Counted from the stretch's first letter, positions 17,039-26,233 are shown. The stretch: 64,000 bases of DNA from Mycolicibacterium bacteremicum (GCF_943913955.1 NZ_CALUAE010000027.1:9720-73719), one strand, 5' to 3'. The notes: generated by a model not told the origin, from the sequence alone. Program-made: numbers and translations.

Positions 17039-17892
17039 GGCAGCGTGAGGATTTCGGCGCCGTCCTCGGTGACGACGAGCGTGTGCTCGAACTGCGCCGT
17101 CCACTTCAGGTCCCGGGTGGCCACCGTCCAGCCGTCGTCCCAGATCTCGTAGTCCAGCGATCCGAGGTTGATCATCGGTTCGATGGTGAACGTCATACCG
17201 GGTTCGAGCACGGTGTCCACGGCCGGTTGGTCGTAGTGCAGGACCACCAGGCCGTTGTGGAACGTCTCACCGATGCCGTGCCCGGTGAAGTCACGAACCA
17301 CGTTGTAGCCGAAGCGGTTCGCGTACGCCTCGATGACACGGCCGACGATCGACAGCTGCCGGCCGGGTTTGACCGCCTTGATGGCCCGCATGGTGGCCTC
17401 GTGGGTGCGCTCGACCAGCAGCCGGTGTTCCTCGGCGACGTCGCCGGCCAGGAAGGTGGCGTTGGTGTCACCGTGCACCCCGTCGATATAGGCGGTGACG
17501 TCGATGTTGACGATGTCGCCGTCGGCGATCACCGTCGAGTCCGGGATGCCGTGGCAGATGACCTCGTTCAGCGAGGTGCAGCAGGATTTGGGAAAACCCT
17601 TGTAGCCCAGGGTGGACGGGTAGGCGCCGTGGTCGACCATGTACTCGTGGGCCACCCGGTCCAGGTGATCGGTGGTGACCCCGGGGGCAACGGCCTTGCC
17701 GGCTTCGACGAGGGCGCCCGCGGCGATCCGTCCCGCGACGCGCATCTTCTCGATCACCTCGGGCGTCTGCACCCAGGGCTCGCTGCCTTCGTTTGCCGTC
17801 GGCTTCCAGGCGTACTCGGGTCGCTCGATCGACTTGGGCACCGGCAGCGTCGGCGACAGCTCGCCGGACCGGAGAGGAGCACGAACAGGCAT
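17035..17892 (-). CDS. mapB: Methionine aminopeptidase, type Ic (MapB-like)
   Basis: Removes the N-terminal methionine from new proteins; cytosolic metalloenzyme. The 285-aa protein has an N-terminal extension with proline-rich PTLPVPKSIERPEYAW, as in actinobacterial MetAP type Ic. All metal ligands are visible: D in VNIDVTAYIDG, D in HGDTNATF, H in GHGIGETFH, E in TIEPMI and E in QFEHTLVV. The start is ATG 17892, preceded by GAGAGGAG. It is first in an operon with cobQ. Confidence 0.96.
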   Translation of the reverse strand: MPVRAPLRSGELSPTLPVPKSIERPEYAWKPTANEGSEPWVQTPEVIEKMRVAGRIAAGALVEAGKAVAPGVTTDHLDRVAHEYMVDHGAYPSTLGYKGFPKSCCTSLNEVICHGIPDSTVIADGDIVNIDVTAYIDGVHGDTNATFLAGDVAEEHRLLVERTHEATMRAIKAVKPGRQLSIVGRVIEAYANRFGYNVVRDFTGHGIGETFHNGLVVLHYDQPAVDTVLEPGMTFTIEPMINLGSLDYEIWDDGWTVATRDLKWTAQFEHTLVVTEDGAEILTLP

Positions 17893-18002
17893 GCCGATCA
17901 GCCTACCGAGATCGCGCCCGCTACCGAAGGCTGCCCGGTGGCGGGTGCGCGCATTACGAGAGGCACACTCTCCACCAGCGGTAATGGTGTTACCGTGCAG
18001 GC

Positions 18003-18383
18003 ATGACCGACACGGTTCACCTGCTCGACCTGCTCGACTACCGCGAGGTCGAATCGACCGCCGAGCGCCTCGTGCTGGAGATGGACAACCGGCCCGATCT
18101 GGCCAATGTGCGGGGCGCCCTGCAGGGCGGTCTGGTCGCGACGCTGATCGACATCGCCGCCGGCATGCTGGCCGGCAGCGCCACCGGCGCCGGGCACGAT
18201 GTGACGACTGCGGATCTGAACATCCATTTCCTGGCGCCGATCATGGGCACCGCACGGGCGGAGGCGACGATCGTGCGGGCCGGTAAGCGGCTCATCGTGA
18301 CCGCCGTCGATGTCATCGACACCAGTCGCGACCGGCTGGCCGCGCGCGCCACGTTGACGTTCGCTGTCCTGCAGCCGCGTTAG
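18003..18383 (+). CDS. PaaI-type hotdog thioesterase
   Basis: A 126-aa single hotdog-domain protein. The active-site helix motif is NVRGALQGGLVATLIDIAAG (Gly-rich, preceding the conserved Asp/Glu helix) and LNIHFLAPI is the central strand, which points to an acyl-CoA thioesterase of the PaaI/DUF4442 type. The ATG start at 18003 lacks a clear ribosome-binding site, and TACCGT lies 6 nt upstream (17991-17996), so a leaderless transcript is likely. It converges on the DUF1707 gene, and the two stop codons overlap in TTAG. Confidence 0.85.
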   Translation: MTDTVHLLDLLDYREVESTAERLVLEMDNRPDLANVRGALQGGLVATLIDIAAGMLAGSATGAGHDVTTADLNIHFLAPIMGTARAEATIVRAGKRLIVTAVDVIDTSRDRLAARATLTFAVLQPR

Positions 18384-18955
18384 CCTCGGCGCAGGCTGGG
18401 CTTCCAGGCGCGGCGCGGGCCGCGGATGTCCACCGAGCCGCAGACCACCCGGCCGGTGAGGATGATGTGCGGGGTGCCCTCGGCCGGCGCGTCGCCGCGG
18501 TGATCACGCGCGCTGCCGACGATGACCTCGACATCATCGATGGACGCGCTCGCACCGGCGGGCAGGCGCAGGTCCAGGGATCCGAACTTGAGGTCGAGTT
18601 CGACCACGACCATGGGCCCGGCGAAGCGGGCGCGGGTCAGGTCCAGATCCACCGAGCCCATCCGCCGGGTGAGCGCCAACCGGGTCGGGACGACCCACTC
18701 CCCCTGCCGTTTCAGCGACCCCAGCACCCCGCGCAGCTCCACCCGGTCGGCCGCCGAGGTGACGATCGCGCCGGGGCCGGGCAGATCGTCGACCAGGGCG
18801 GTCAGATCGGAGTGCAACCGGGCCGAGGCCACCCGCGCCGAGCGCTCCTCGAACTCCTCGATGTCGATGAGGCCGAGCGCGACGGCGTTGTGCAGTCTGC
18901 GCAGTGTGCCGTTGCGGTCCGCGTCGGAGACCCGCAGCGTCAGATCGTCGGTCAC
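18380..18955 (-). CDS. DUF1707 domain protein with LiaF-like C-terminal beta domain
   Basis: A 191-aa protein. The N-terminal DUF1707 (about 5-55) has the signature LRVSDADRNGTLRRLHNAVA plus GLIDIEEFEERSARV. The C-terminal half is a repetitive beta structure (VELRGVLGSLKRQGEW, MGSVDLDLTRA, FGSLDLRLPAG) like the C-terminal domain of LiaF/YvqF cell-envelope response proteins. No membrane segment is visible. It is 9 bp after the penicillin-binding protein gene, so a role in envelope stress is plausible but inferred. Confidence 0.82.
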   Translation of the reverse strand: MTDDLTLRVSDADRNGTLRRLHNAVALGLIDIEEFEERSARVASARLHSDLTALVDDLPGPGAIVTSAADRVELRGVLGSLKRQGEWVVPTRLALTRRMGSVDLDLTRARFAGPMVVVELDLKFGSLDLRLPAGASASIDDVEVIVGSARDHRGDAPAEGTPHIILTGRVVCGSVDIRGPRRAWKPSLRRG

Positions 18956-18964
18956 CCGTCCAGG

Positions 18965-20800
18965 CTAGGCCAAATAGTCCGGCGGCAATCCGTTGAGCAT
19001 GTCGCGGCACATCCGCACCGCGTACTCCGAACTGCCACCCCCCACGATCAGCGCCGCGAACGCCATGTCCCCGCGGTAGCCGGTGAACCAGGCGTGCGAG
19101 CCGCCGTTGAACTCCGCCTCGCCGGTCTTGCCGCGGACGTCACCGAGCCCGTTGAGATCCTTGGCCGTGCCGTTGGTCACCACCAGCCGCATCATCGGCC
19201 GCAGCCCGTCGATGATCTCGGGGCTCAGCGGTTCGGCCGCCGCACCGTCGACCTCGGTCTGGCGGCCCTCGATCAGATGCGGCACCGGGGTCTTGCCCGC
19301 GGCCACCGTGGCGGCCACCAGCGCCATCCCGAACGGGCTGGCCAGTACCTTGCCCTGACCGAAGCCGTCCTCGGTGCGTTCGGCCAGATCCACCGTCGGG
19401 GGCACCGACCCGGTCACGGTGGGTACACCGTCGACGACGAAATCCGGACCCAGCCCGTAGCGGGCGGCCGCGGTGGTCAGCCCGCGCGGCGGCATGACGC
19501 TGGCCAGTTCGGCGAAGGTGGTGTTGCAGGAGTTCGCGAACGCCCGCGACAGCGGCACGGTACCCAGATCGAAGGCGTTGTAATTGGTCACCGTGCGGTG
19601 ACCGATGTCGAGCTTGCCCGGGCAGCCGAGCAACGTGTTGGGGGTGGCCATATCGCGTTCCAGAGCGGCCGCGGCGGTGACGATCTTGAACGTCGACCCC
19701 GGCGGGTAGAGGCCCATCGTCGCGGTCGGGCCGTCGACATCGGCGGCGGCGTTCTGCGCCACGGCCAGGATCTCACCGGTGGACGGTTTGATCGCCACGA
19801 TCATCGCCTTCTTGCCGACCATGTTCACCGCGTCCTGCGCGGCGTTCTGCACGGACCGGTCCAGGCTGATGGTCACCGACGGCGCCGGGGTGCCCGACTC
19901 CTCGTTGAGCACGGCGACGTCGACGCCGTTCTGGTTGACGCTGACCACCCGCCAACCGGGTTCACCGGCAAGGTCGTCGCTGACGGCCTTCTTCACCTCC
20001 TGCACGATCGCGGGCGCGAATTTCTCGTCGGTGGGCAGCATTTCGGGCTGCGGGGTGGCCACCACCCCCGGCCGGGAGCCGATCGCGGCGAAGACCCGGT
20101 CGTGATCGGTCTTGCGCAGCGTGATCAGGCTCAGCGGAGTGGTCCGTGAGCTGGCCTCCTCGGCGAGGCGCTGCGCATCGAGCGTGTTGTCGAAGGGGCG
20201 CAGTGCGTCGACGACGGCGCGGGCGGTGGGCATCAGTTCGGCGCCGGCGGCCCGCGCGTCGAGGCTGTAGTGATACAGGAAGCCCGGCACCAGCACATCG
20301 CTGCCGGAGCGTTCGTTCACCGAGGCGCGCCGCGGCGGGTCGGCACGCAGCGCCAGCGTCTGGTTCGCGCCCAGGCCCGGGTGCAGGCCGGTGGTCGTCC
20401 AGCGCACCTGCCACTGACCCTCGTTGCGCACCATGTTCAGTTCGCCGTCGTAGGTCCAGGTCCGCTCCTTGGGCAGATGCCAGGTGTAGCGGTATTTCAC
20501 TGTGCCGGTGTCGAGTTCGTACTTCGACCCGGTGATCTGGGTGTCCAGCCGGTTGGCCTGCAGACCGGCCCAGGCCTCGTTGAGCGCCGCCTTGGCCTCA
20601 TCCGGTTTGTCGGCCAGCGCGGCCGCGGCGGCGGTGTCACCGGTGGACAGCGCGGCGAAGAACTGTTCGGCGGCGGGCTGCGGTCCGTCCGGCTTCGGGG
20701 TGCAGGCGCTCAGGGCGCCGACGGTCGTGGCGACGGCGGCCACGGCCACCGCGGCGCGAAGCCGTGTGAACCGTGATGCGGATGTGATTAGCGATGCCAT
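18965..20800 (-). CDS. Penicillin-binding lipoprotein (Rv2864c-like class B PBP)
   Basis: A 611-aa transpeptidase lipoprotein acting on peptidoglycan outside the membrane. The signal peptide ends in a lipobox with Cys in GALSAC. A MecA_N/NTF2-like domain follows, then a dimerisation domain, then the transpeptidase: SxxK in PPGSTFKIV (S about 369), SxN in ANSCN (S about 424) and KTG in RGKTGEAE (about 558). The start is ATG 20800, with TAACAT 8 nt upstream and no ribosome-binding site, pointing to a leaderless transcript; a longer in-frame start at 20878 would disrupt the signal peptide. Confidence 0.92.
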   Translation of the reverse strand: MASLITSASRFTRLRAAVAVAAVATTVGALSACTPKPDGPQPAAEQFFAALSTGDTAAAAALADKPDEAKAALNEAWAGLQANRLDTQITGSKYELDTGTVKYRYTWHLPKERTWTYDGELNMVRNEGQWQVRWTTTGLHPGLGANQTLALRADPPRRASVNERSGSDVLVPGFLYHYSLDARAAGAELMPTARAVVDALRPFDNTLDAQRLAEEASSRTTPLSLITLRKTDHDRVFAAIGSRPGVVATPQPEMLPTDEKFAPAIVQEVKKAVSDDLAGEPGWRVVSVNQNGVDVAVLNEESGTPAPSVTISLDRSVQNAAQDAVNMVGKKAMIVAIKPSTGEILAVAQNAAADVDGPTATMGLYPPGSTFKIVTAAAALERDMATPNTLLGCPGKLDIGHRTVTNYNAFDLGTVPLSRAFANSCNTTFAELASVMPPRGLTTAAARYGLGPDFVVDGVPTVTGSVPPTVDLAERTEDGFGQGKVLASPFGMALVAATVAAGKTPVPHLIEGRQTEVDGAAAEPLSPEIIDGLRPMMRLVVTNGTAKDLNGLGDVRGKTGEAEFNGGSHAWFTGYRGDMAFAALIVGGGSSEYAVRMCRDMLNGLPPDYLA

Positions 20801-20870
20801 TGGGGCAAATGTTATGAGTGTGACGGGCGCAGGCGGCGGAGGCGCACCGAGACACAACCGTGATTGCGCC

Positions 20871-20925
20871 GAGATCAACGCTTCTGCGGTCCACCGCGCG
20901 CGTAGACCGCAGAAACGTCGATCTC
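20871..20925. repeat. Long imperfect inverted repeat between the GNAT gene and the PBP gene
   Basis: 21-bp arms (20871-20891 and 20905-20925), 19 of 21 positions complementary, enclose a 13-nt GC-rich loop. The right arm runs into the GNAT stop codon. It could terminate or stabilise the GNAT transcript (no T-run) or be a dispersed palindromic repeat; the core TTCTGCGGTC is a distinctive string. Confidence 0.75.
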
Positions 20926-21778
20926 AGTCCAGCAGGATGGTGGCGAACGTGCCGACCTGGGTGAAGCCGATCTTCGCGTAGGTGGCGCGCGCGACATCGT
21001 TGAAACCGTTGACGTACAGGCTGGGCGTGCGGCCACCGCGCAACACGGCATCCGATACCGCGGCGGTGCCCGCGGCCCCCAGACCGCGGCCCCGCCAGGC
21101 CGGGTGCACCCAGACACCCTGGATCTGGCCGACCGTCGGCGACTGCGAGCCGACCTCGGCCTTGAAGACCACCTCACCGTGCTCGAACCGCGCCCATGCC
21201 CGCCCGGCGGCGATCAGGCCGGCCACCCGACGTCGATAGCTGCGGCCGCCGTCACCGAGGCGCGGGTCGATGCCGACCTCGCCGATGAACATCTCGATGG
21301 CGGCCACCAGATAGGCGTCCAGCTCCTCCATCCGCACCGGGCGCACGGCCGGGTCGGGCGCACACACCGGTGGGCCCGTCAACGCCATCAGCGGTTGGTC
21401 GTCGCGGACATCGCGGGCCGGGCCCCAGCCCGCCGCCAGGTGCCGCCACATCGGCATGACGAGCTCGGCGCGGCCGACCAGTGACGAACACCGGCGCGGA
21501 GCGCTGAGCGCCTTGGCCGCGAACGCCGCGAGGTCATCGGCGGCGCCGCGCAGCGGGATGAGATTCGCCCCTGCGTAACACAGGGATTCGGCCGGGCGCC
21601 GACGCGTCCACAACTCGCCGCCGATGGCGCTGGGGTCCACCCCGAAATCCTGCACCCGGCAGGCCACCATGCAGGCGGCCACCGGATCGGCTTCCAGCAC
21701 ACCGCGCACCGACTCCAGGTCGCGGACCACCGACACCCGTCGATCTGCGGTGACGCGGGACAGCGGTGGAGCCGACAT
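20924..21778 (-). CDS. GNAT acetyltransferase with DUF4081 N-domain (Rv2867c-like)
   Basis: A 284-aa two-part protein: an N-terminal DUF4081-type region (about 15-130) and a C-terminal GCN5-like acetyltransferase with the acetyl-CoA loop VWVHPAWRGRGLGAAG (R-G-x-G-L/A) near residue 225 and a typical end SLYVNGFNDVARATYAKIGF. Substrate unknown. It lies directly downstream of ispG, as in M. tuberculosis, and probably shares the ispG-rip1-dxr transcript. Start ATG 21778. Confidence 0.88.
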   Translation of the reverse strand: MSAPPLSRVTADRRVSVVRDLESVRGVLEADPVAACMVACRVQDFGVDPSAIGGELWTRRRPAESLCYAGANLIPLRGAADDLAAFAAKALSAPRRCSSLVGRAELVMPMWRHLAAGWGPARDVRDDQPLMALTGPPVCAPDPAVRPVRMEELDAYLVAAIEMFIGEVGIDPRLGDGGRSYRRRVAGLIAAGRAWARFEHGEVVFKAEVGSQSPTVGQIQGVWVHPAWRGRGLGAAGTAAVSDAVLRGGRTPSLYVNGFNDVARATYAKIGFTQVGTFATILLD

Positions 21779-21835
21779 GGGGGACTCTTTCTCGGGCCGG
21801 CCGACTGGGGTGGCCCCGGTTCACAGGGCCGTAAC

Positions 21836-22993
21836 TCAGCTTACGGTGACAACCGGAGGTCCGGAGGGAGTTCCCTGCGCGTCGGATTCACCGGCGATGC
21901 GCATGGCCTCCTCGATCAACGTCTCCACGATCTTCGCCTCGGGCACCGTCTTGACGACCTCGCCCTTGACGAAGATCTGTCCCTTGCCGTTGCCGGACGC
22001 GACGCCGAGGTCGGCCTCGCGGGCCTCGCCGGGTCCGTTCACCACACACCCCATGACGGCCACCCGCAACGGCACATCGAGCCCGTCGAGCCCGGCCGAG
22101 ACCTCGTTGGCCAACGTGTAGACGTCCACCTGCGCGCGTCCACAGGACGGGCAGGACACGATCTCCAGGCCACGCGGGCGCAGGTTCAGCGACTCCAGGA
22201 TCTGGGTGCCGACCTTGATCTCCTCGGCGGGCGGCGCCGACAGCGAGACCCGGATGGTGTCCCCGATCCCGCGTGAGAGCAGCGCGCCGAACGCCACGGC
22301 GGACTTGATGGTGCCCTGGAAGGCCGGCCCCGCCTCGGTCACGCCGAGGTGCAGCGGGTAGTCGCACTGGGCGGCCAGCTGCTCGTAGGCCTCGACCATG
22401 ACGACCGGATCGTTGTGCTTCACGCTGATCTTGATGTCGCCGAAGCCGTGCTCCTCGAACAGCGAGGCCTCCCACAGCGCGGACTCGACCAGCGCCTCCG
22501 GGGTGGCCTTGCCGTACTTCTCCAGCATCCGCTTGTCCAGCGAGCCGGCGTTGACGCCGATCCGGATCGGGATACCCGCGGCACCGGCGGCCTTGGCGAC
22601 CTCCTTGACGCGGCCGTCGAACTCCTTGATGTTGCCCGGGTTCACCCGCACCGCGGCGCACCCGGCGTCGATGGCGGCGAAGATGTACTTGGGCTGGAAG
22701 TGGATGTCCGCGATGACCGGGATGTTGGCCTTCTTGGCGATGATCGGCAGCGCGTCGGCGTCCTCCTGGCGCGGGCACGCGACGCGGACGATATCGCAGC
22801 CCGATGCGGTCAGCTCGGCGATCTGCTGCAGCGTCGAGTTGATGTCATGGGTCTTGGTGGTGCACATGGACTGCACCGAGATCGGCGAGTCGCTGCCGAC
22901 GCCGACATCACCGACCGTGAGCTGACGGGTCTTGCGGCGGGGGGCCAGCACGGGCGGCGGCGGGGCCGGCATGCCGAGGCCGATGGAGGTCAT
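21836..22993 (-). CDS. ispG: 4-hydroxy-3-methylbut-2-en-1-yl diphosphate synthase
   Basis: [4Fe-4S] enzyme of the MEP isoprenoid pathway converting MEcPP to HMBPP; cytosolic. The 385-aa protein shows SVQSMCTTKTHD at the N-terminus, the TIM-barrel segments VNPGNIKEFD and IRIGVNAGSLDKRMLEKYG, and the cluster cysteines in SCPSCGR and MGCVVNGPGEA. Length is normal for the two-domain bacterial form. Start ATG 22993 with AGGAG about 9 nt upstream. It follows rip1 by 24 bp in the conserved dxr-rip1-ispG operon. Confidence 0.97.
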   Translation of the reverse strand: MTSIGLGMPAPPPPVLAPRRKTRQLTVGDVGVGSDSPISVQSMCTTKTHDINSTLQQIAELTASGCDIVRVACPRQEDADALPIIAKKANIPVIADIHFQPKYIFAAIDAGCAAVRVNPGNIKEFDGRVKEVAKAAGAAGIPIRIGVNAGSLDKRMLEKYGKATPEALVESALWEASLFEEHGFGDIKISVKHNDPVVMVEAYEQLAAQCDYPLHLGVTEAGPAFQGTIKSAVAFGALLSRGIGDTIRVSLSAPPAEEIKVGTQILESLNLRPRGLEIVSCPSCGRAQVDVYTLANEVSAGLDGLDVPLRVAVMGCVVNGPGEAREADLGVASGNGKGQIFVKGEVVKTVPEAKIVETLIEEAMRIAGESDAQGTPSGPPVVTVS

Positions 22994-23017
22994 GGTGTAG
23001 CTCCTACTGGGCTGGAT

Positions 23018-24253
23018 CTATTGGAAGAGCCTGATGGGGTTGACGAAGTCGGCGGTGACCGTCAACAGCATGTAACCGGCCACCAGCACGAGAACGACGT
23101 AGGTGGCGGGCATCAATTTGAGGTAGTTGACCGGCGCCGCGGCGACCTTGCCGCGCGCCGACCGGATCATATTGCGGATCTTCTCGTAGACCGCGATCGC
23201 GATGTGGCCGCCGTCGAAGGGCAGCAGCGGGATCAGATTGATCGCGCCCAGCACGAAGTTCAACTGGGCCAGGAAGAACCAGAACGCCACCCACAGCCCG
23301 GCATCCACGGTGTCGCCGCCGATGATCGAGGCGCCCACCACCGAGATCGGCGTCTCGGGGTCCCGCTCGCCGCCGCCGATGGCGTCGACCAGGGCACCGA
23401 TCTTGGTGGGGATCTTGGCCAGCGCCTTGCCGAGTTCGACGGCAAGGTCACCGGTGAAGGTGAAGGTGGCCGGGATGGCGGTCAGCGGGTTGTACTGCGT
23501 CGGGCCCGGCGGCAGCGCCGCACTCACCCCGATCGCCCCGACGGTGTCGGGGGTCTCGGCGTCGTTGGAGGTGAAGCGCTGCGTCTGGGCGACGTCGACG
23601 ACGGTGTACAGCCGCTGACCGTCACGTTCGTAGACCACCTGCACGGGTCCGTCGAGCGCGCGGATCTCGGCCGCCATGTCGGCGAAGGTCGCGACGTCGG
23701 TGTCGCCGACCTTGACGATGGTGTCACCGGGCTGGATACCGGCCAGTGCGGCGGGGCCCGGCCCGGGCTGCGGGCACGGGCCGTACGGATCCTCGCCACC
23801 CTTGGCCACCTGCGGTGCGACACAGGCGGTTTCACCGACGATCGCGGTGGTCGGCGGATGCAGGTTGGGCAGGCCCCAGATGATCGCGATGCCGTAGATG
23901 AGGACCAGGCCGATGATGAAGTTCATCGCCGGTCCGGCGAAGAGCACCGCGACGCGCTTCCACACCTTCTGCCGGTACATGGCGTACGGGCGGTCCTCCT
24001 CGGCGATCTCGTCCACCGCGGTCATGCCCGCGATATCGCAGAACCCGCCGAGCGGGACGGCTTTCACGCCGTACTCGGTGCTGCCGAGCTTGTTGGGACG
24101 CCGCGTCGACCACACCGTCGGTCCGAAGCCGACGAAGTAGCGGCGCACCTTCATACCGGTGGCGCGCGCCACCCACATGTGCCCACATTCGTGCAGTGCC
24201 ACCGAGGCGAGGATGGCCAGTGCGAAGAGCACGATGCCGACCGTGAACATCAT
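23018..24253 (-). CDS. rip1: Site-2 protease (intramembrane zinc metalloprotease) Rip1
   Basis: RseP-family membrane protease that cuts anti-sigma factors (in M. tuberculosis including RskA, RsmA and RslA). The 411-aa protein has HECGH in the first membrane helix (about 20-24), a periplasmic PDZ domain (GIQPGDTIVKVGDTDV), and the second zinc motif NLIPLLPFDGGH in a late helix. ATG 24253 overlaps the dxr stop (ATGA). Known RskA-SigK control by Rip1 links it functionally to the SigK-type promoters less than 3 kb downstream in this window. Confidence 0.96.
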   Translation of the reverse strand: MMFTVGIVLFALAILASVALHECGHMWVARATGMKVRRYFVGFGPTVWSTRRPNKLGSTEYGVKAVPLGGFCDIAGMTAVDEIAEEDRPYAMYRQKVWKRVAVLFAGPAMNFIIGLVLIYGIAIIWGLPNLHPPTTAIVGETACVAPQVAKGGEDPYGPCPQPGPGPAALAGIQPGDTIVKVGDTDVATFADMAAEIRALDGPVQVVYERDGQRLYTVVDVAQTQRFTSNDAETPDTVGAIGVSAALPPGPTQYNPLTAIPATFTFTGDLAVELGKALAKIPTKIGALVDAIGGGERDPETPISVVGASIIGGDTVDAGLWVAFWFFLAQLNFVLGAINLIPLLPFDGGHIAIAVYEKIRNMIRSARGKVAAAPVNYLKLMPATYVVLVLVAGYMLLTVTADFVNPIRLFQ

Positions 24254-25404
24254 CGGCTTCCCACTACCTCCCGGTTGATCGCGCTGCCTGCCCGGTCACG
24301 GGCCCAGTCCTGCGCTTCGAGTATCTCTTCCACGGTAGCTGGTTGCGCGGCCCATTGATCTGCGGCGTGCAGCACATCGGCAACGGTTCGGACAATCGCC
24401 GGGAACAGGATCCGGCCGTCGAGGAACGCCGCGGCGGCCTCTTCGTTGGCCGCGTTGTAGACAGCGGTCAGGCTGCCACCGCGGCGGCCGGCCTCGCGGG
24501 CCAGGTCGACGGCCGGGAACACCGAGGCGTCCAGCGGCTCGAAAGTCCAGGTCGACGCGGTGGTCCAGTCGCAGGCCGCGGCGGCGCCGGGCACCCGGGC
24601 CGGCCAGCCCAGGGCCAGCGCGATAGGCAGCTTCATATCCGGTGGACTCGCCTGGGCCAGCGTCGACCCGTCGGTGAAGGTGACCATCGAGTGCACGATC
24701 GACTGCGGATGCACCACGACCTCGATGCGGTCGTAGTCGACGCCGAACAGCAGGTGCGTCTCGATCAGTTCCAGCCCCTTGTTGACCAGCGTCGCCGAGT
24801 TCAAGGTGTTCATCGGCCCCATCGACCAGGTGGGGTGCGCGCCGGCCTGCTCGGGGGTGACGTCCTCCAGCGCGTGGGCCGACCAGCCGCGGAACGGGCC
24901 GCCCGATGCGGTCAGCACCAGACTGGCGACCTCGTCGGCCGTGCCGCCGCGCAGGCACTGCGCCAGCGCCGAGTGCTCGGAGTCCACCGGCACGATCTGC
25001 CCCGGCGCGGCGGCCGCGAGCGCCAGCGGTCCGCCGGCCACCAGGGACTCCTTGTTGGCCAGCGCCAGCCGGGCGCCGCTGTGCAGCGCGGCCAGCGTGG
25101 GTTTGAGGCCCAGCGCGCCGACGAGCGCGTTGAGCACCACATCGGCCTCGGTGTCCTCGACCAGTCGGGTGGCGGCATCGGGTCCACGGAAGCGCGCCTC
25201 CACGGTCGCGTCCGGGTCGGCGACGGCGATGTTGGTCACGCCGGTCTCGGCGGCCTGCCGGGCCAACAGGTCGGCGTTGGCGCCGCCGGCGGCCAGTCCG
25301 ACCACCTCGAAACTGTCCGGGTTCGCGGCGATCACCTCGAGGGCCTGGGTGCCGATCGACCCGGTACTTCCCAGGATCAGCACGCGCCGGCGGTCAGAAC
25401 TCAC
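24250..25404 (-). CDS. dxr: 1-deoxy-D-xylulose 5-phosphate reductoisomerase
   Basis: NADPH-dependent conversion of DXP to MEP, second step of the MEP pathway; cytosolic. The 384-aa protein has the NADPH motif ILGSTGSIGTQAL (about 10-22), the ANKESLV segment, metal and substrate residues in VPVDSEHSA, SGGPFRG and TLVNKGLELIE. GTG 25404 is the start. It leads the dxr-rip1-ispG-GNAT cluster, divergent from the fasciclin genes. Confidence 0.97.
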   Translation of the reverse strand: MSSDRRRVLILGSTGSIGTQALEVIAANPDSFEVVGLAAGGANADLLARQAAETGVTNIAVADPDATVEARFRGPDAATRLVEDTEADVVLNALVGALGLKPTLAALHSGARLALANKESLVAGGPLALAAAAPGQIVPVDSEHSALAQCLRGGTADEVASLVLTASGGPFRGWSAHALEDVTPEQAGAHPTWSMGPMNTLNSATLVNKGLELIETHLLFGVDYDRIEVVVHPQSIVHSMVTFTDGSTLAQASPPDMKLPIALALGWPARVPGAAAACDWTTASTWTFEPLDASVFPAVDLAREAGRRGGSLTAVYNAANEEAAAAFLDGRILFPAIVRTVADVLHAADQWAAQPATVEEILEAQDWARDRAGSAINREVVGSR

Positions 25405-25447
25405 CCGACCATTGTGCCCCGCCGATCAGACGAATTCCGTCTCGGAC

Positions 25448-25475
25448 CCATCCGGGTCGGCACGGGCACCGAATA
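25448..25475 (+). promoter_or_regulatory. SigK-type promoter before the MPT83-like gene
   Basis: CCATCC (25448-25453), a 16-bp spacer and CGAATA (25470-25475). This matches the SigK -35/-10 pattern I recall for the M. tuberculosis mpt70/mpt83 locus. It leaves a leader of about 50 nt and an AAGGAAG ribosome-binding site before ATG 25535. Confidence 0.8.
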
Positions 25476-25534
25476 GCCGATGTAGGGCCAAACGGGTTGG
25501 TACCGGCCACCCGCCAACAAGGAAGTTGAGTCTC

Positions 25535-26215
25535 ATGAGATTGACCCACAATCGGATTGCGTTCGCCGGATTCGCCGCCGTGGCGGCGCTCGGTCTGTCT
25601 GCCTGTTCGGGCGGCAGTGACACCGTCGAGAGCAGTGCCAGTGAAGCCAGTTCATCAGTCTCCTCCATGACCTCGTCGATGGCGGCTCCCGAGACGAGCA
25701 CCAGCATGGCCGCCCCGGCCGGCAATCTCATCGGCTCGGGCTGCGCCGCCTACGCCGAGCAGAACCCCGAGGGCCCGGGCTCGGTGACCGGCATGGCCGC
25801 CGATCCGGTGACCGTGGCCGCGTCGAACAACCCGATGCTCAAGACCCTGACCCAGGCGCTGTCGGGCCAGCTGAACCCCAACGTGAACCTGGTCGACACC
25901 CTCAACGGCGGTGAGTTCACCGTCTTCGCCCCGACCGACGACGCGTTCGCCAAGATCGACGCCGCCACGCTGGAGACCCTGAAGACCGATTCGGACCTGC
26001 TGACCTCGATCCTGACCTACCACGTGGTGCCGGGTCAGGCGAGCCCCGATCAGATCGCGGGTGAGCACACCACCGTGCAGGGCGCCCCGGTCACCGTGAC
26101 CGGCGCCGGCAACGACCTCAAGGTCGGCGACGCCGGGCTGGTGTGCGGTGGCGTGCAGACCGCCAACGCCACGGTCTACATGATCGACACCGTCCTGATG
26201 CCCCCGGCTGCCTGA
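25535..26215 (+). CDS. MPT83-like fasciclin-domain lipoprotein
   Basis: A 226-aa cell-surface lipoprotein: signal peptide with lipobox LGLSAC (Cys at about 24), a Ser-rich linker (about 28-65), then one fasciclin (FAS1) domain with FTVFAPTDDAFAKID and LTYHVVPGQ motifs. Family members in M. tuberculosis (MPT83, MPT70) are abundant SigK-dependent surface antigens of unclear role, possibly adhesion. The FAS1 domain is nearly the same as that of the next gene, so the pair arose by duplication. Start ATG 25535 follows AAGGAAG. Confidence 0.92.
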   Translation: MRLTHNRIAFAGFAAVAALGLSACSGGSDTVESSASEASSSVSSMTSSMAAPETSTSMAAPAGNLIGSGCAAYAEQNPEGPGSVTGMAADPVTVAASNNPMLKTLTQALSGQLNPNVNLVDTLNGGEFTVFAPTDDAFAKIDAATLETLKTDSDLLTSILTYHVVPGQASPDQIAGEHTTVQGAPVTVTGAGNDLKVGDAGLVCGGVQTANATVYMIDTVLMPPAA

Positions 26216-26233
26216 TTGCGCCGGCGATGAACC

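Noticed and set aside
25426..25731. Minus-strand 101-codon reading frame opposite the MPT83-like signal peptide
   Set aside because: Antisense to a clear gene, no ribosome-binding site, no recognisable motif; a high-GC shadow frame.
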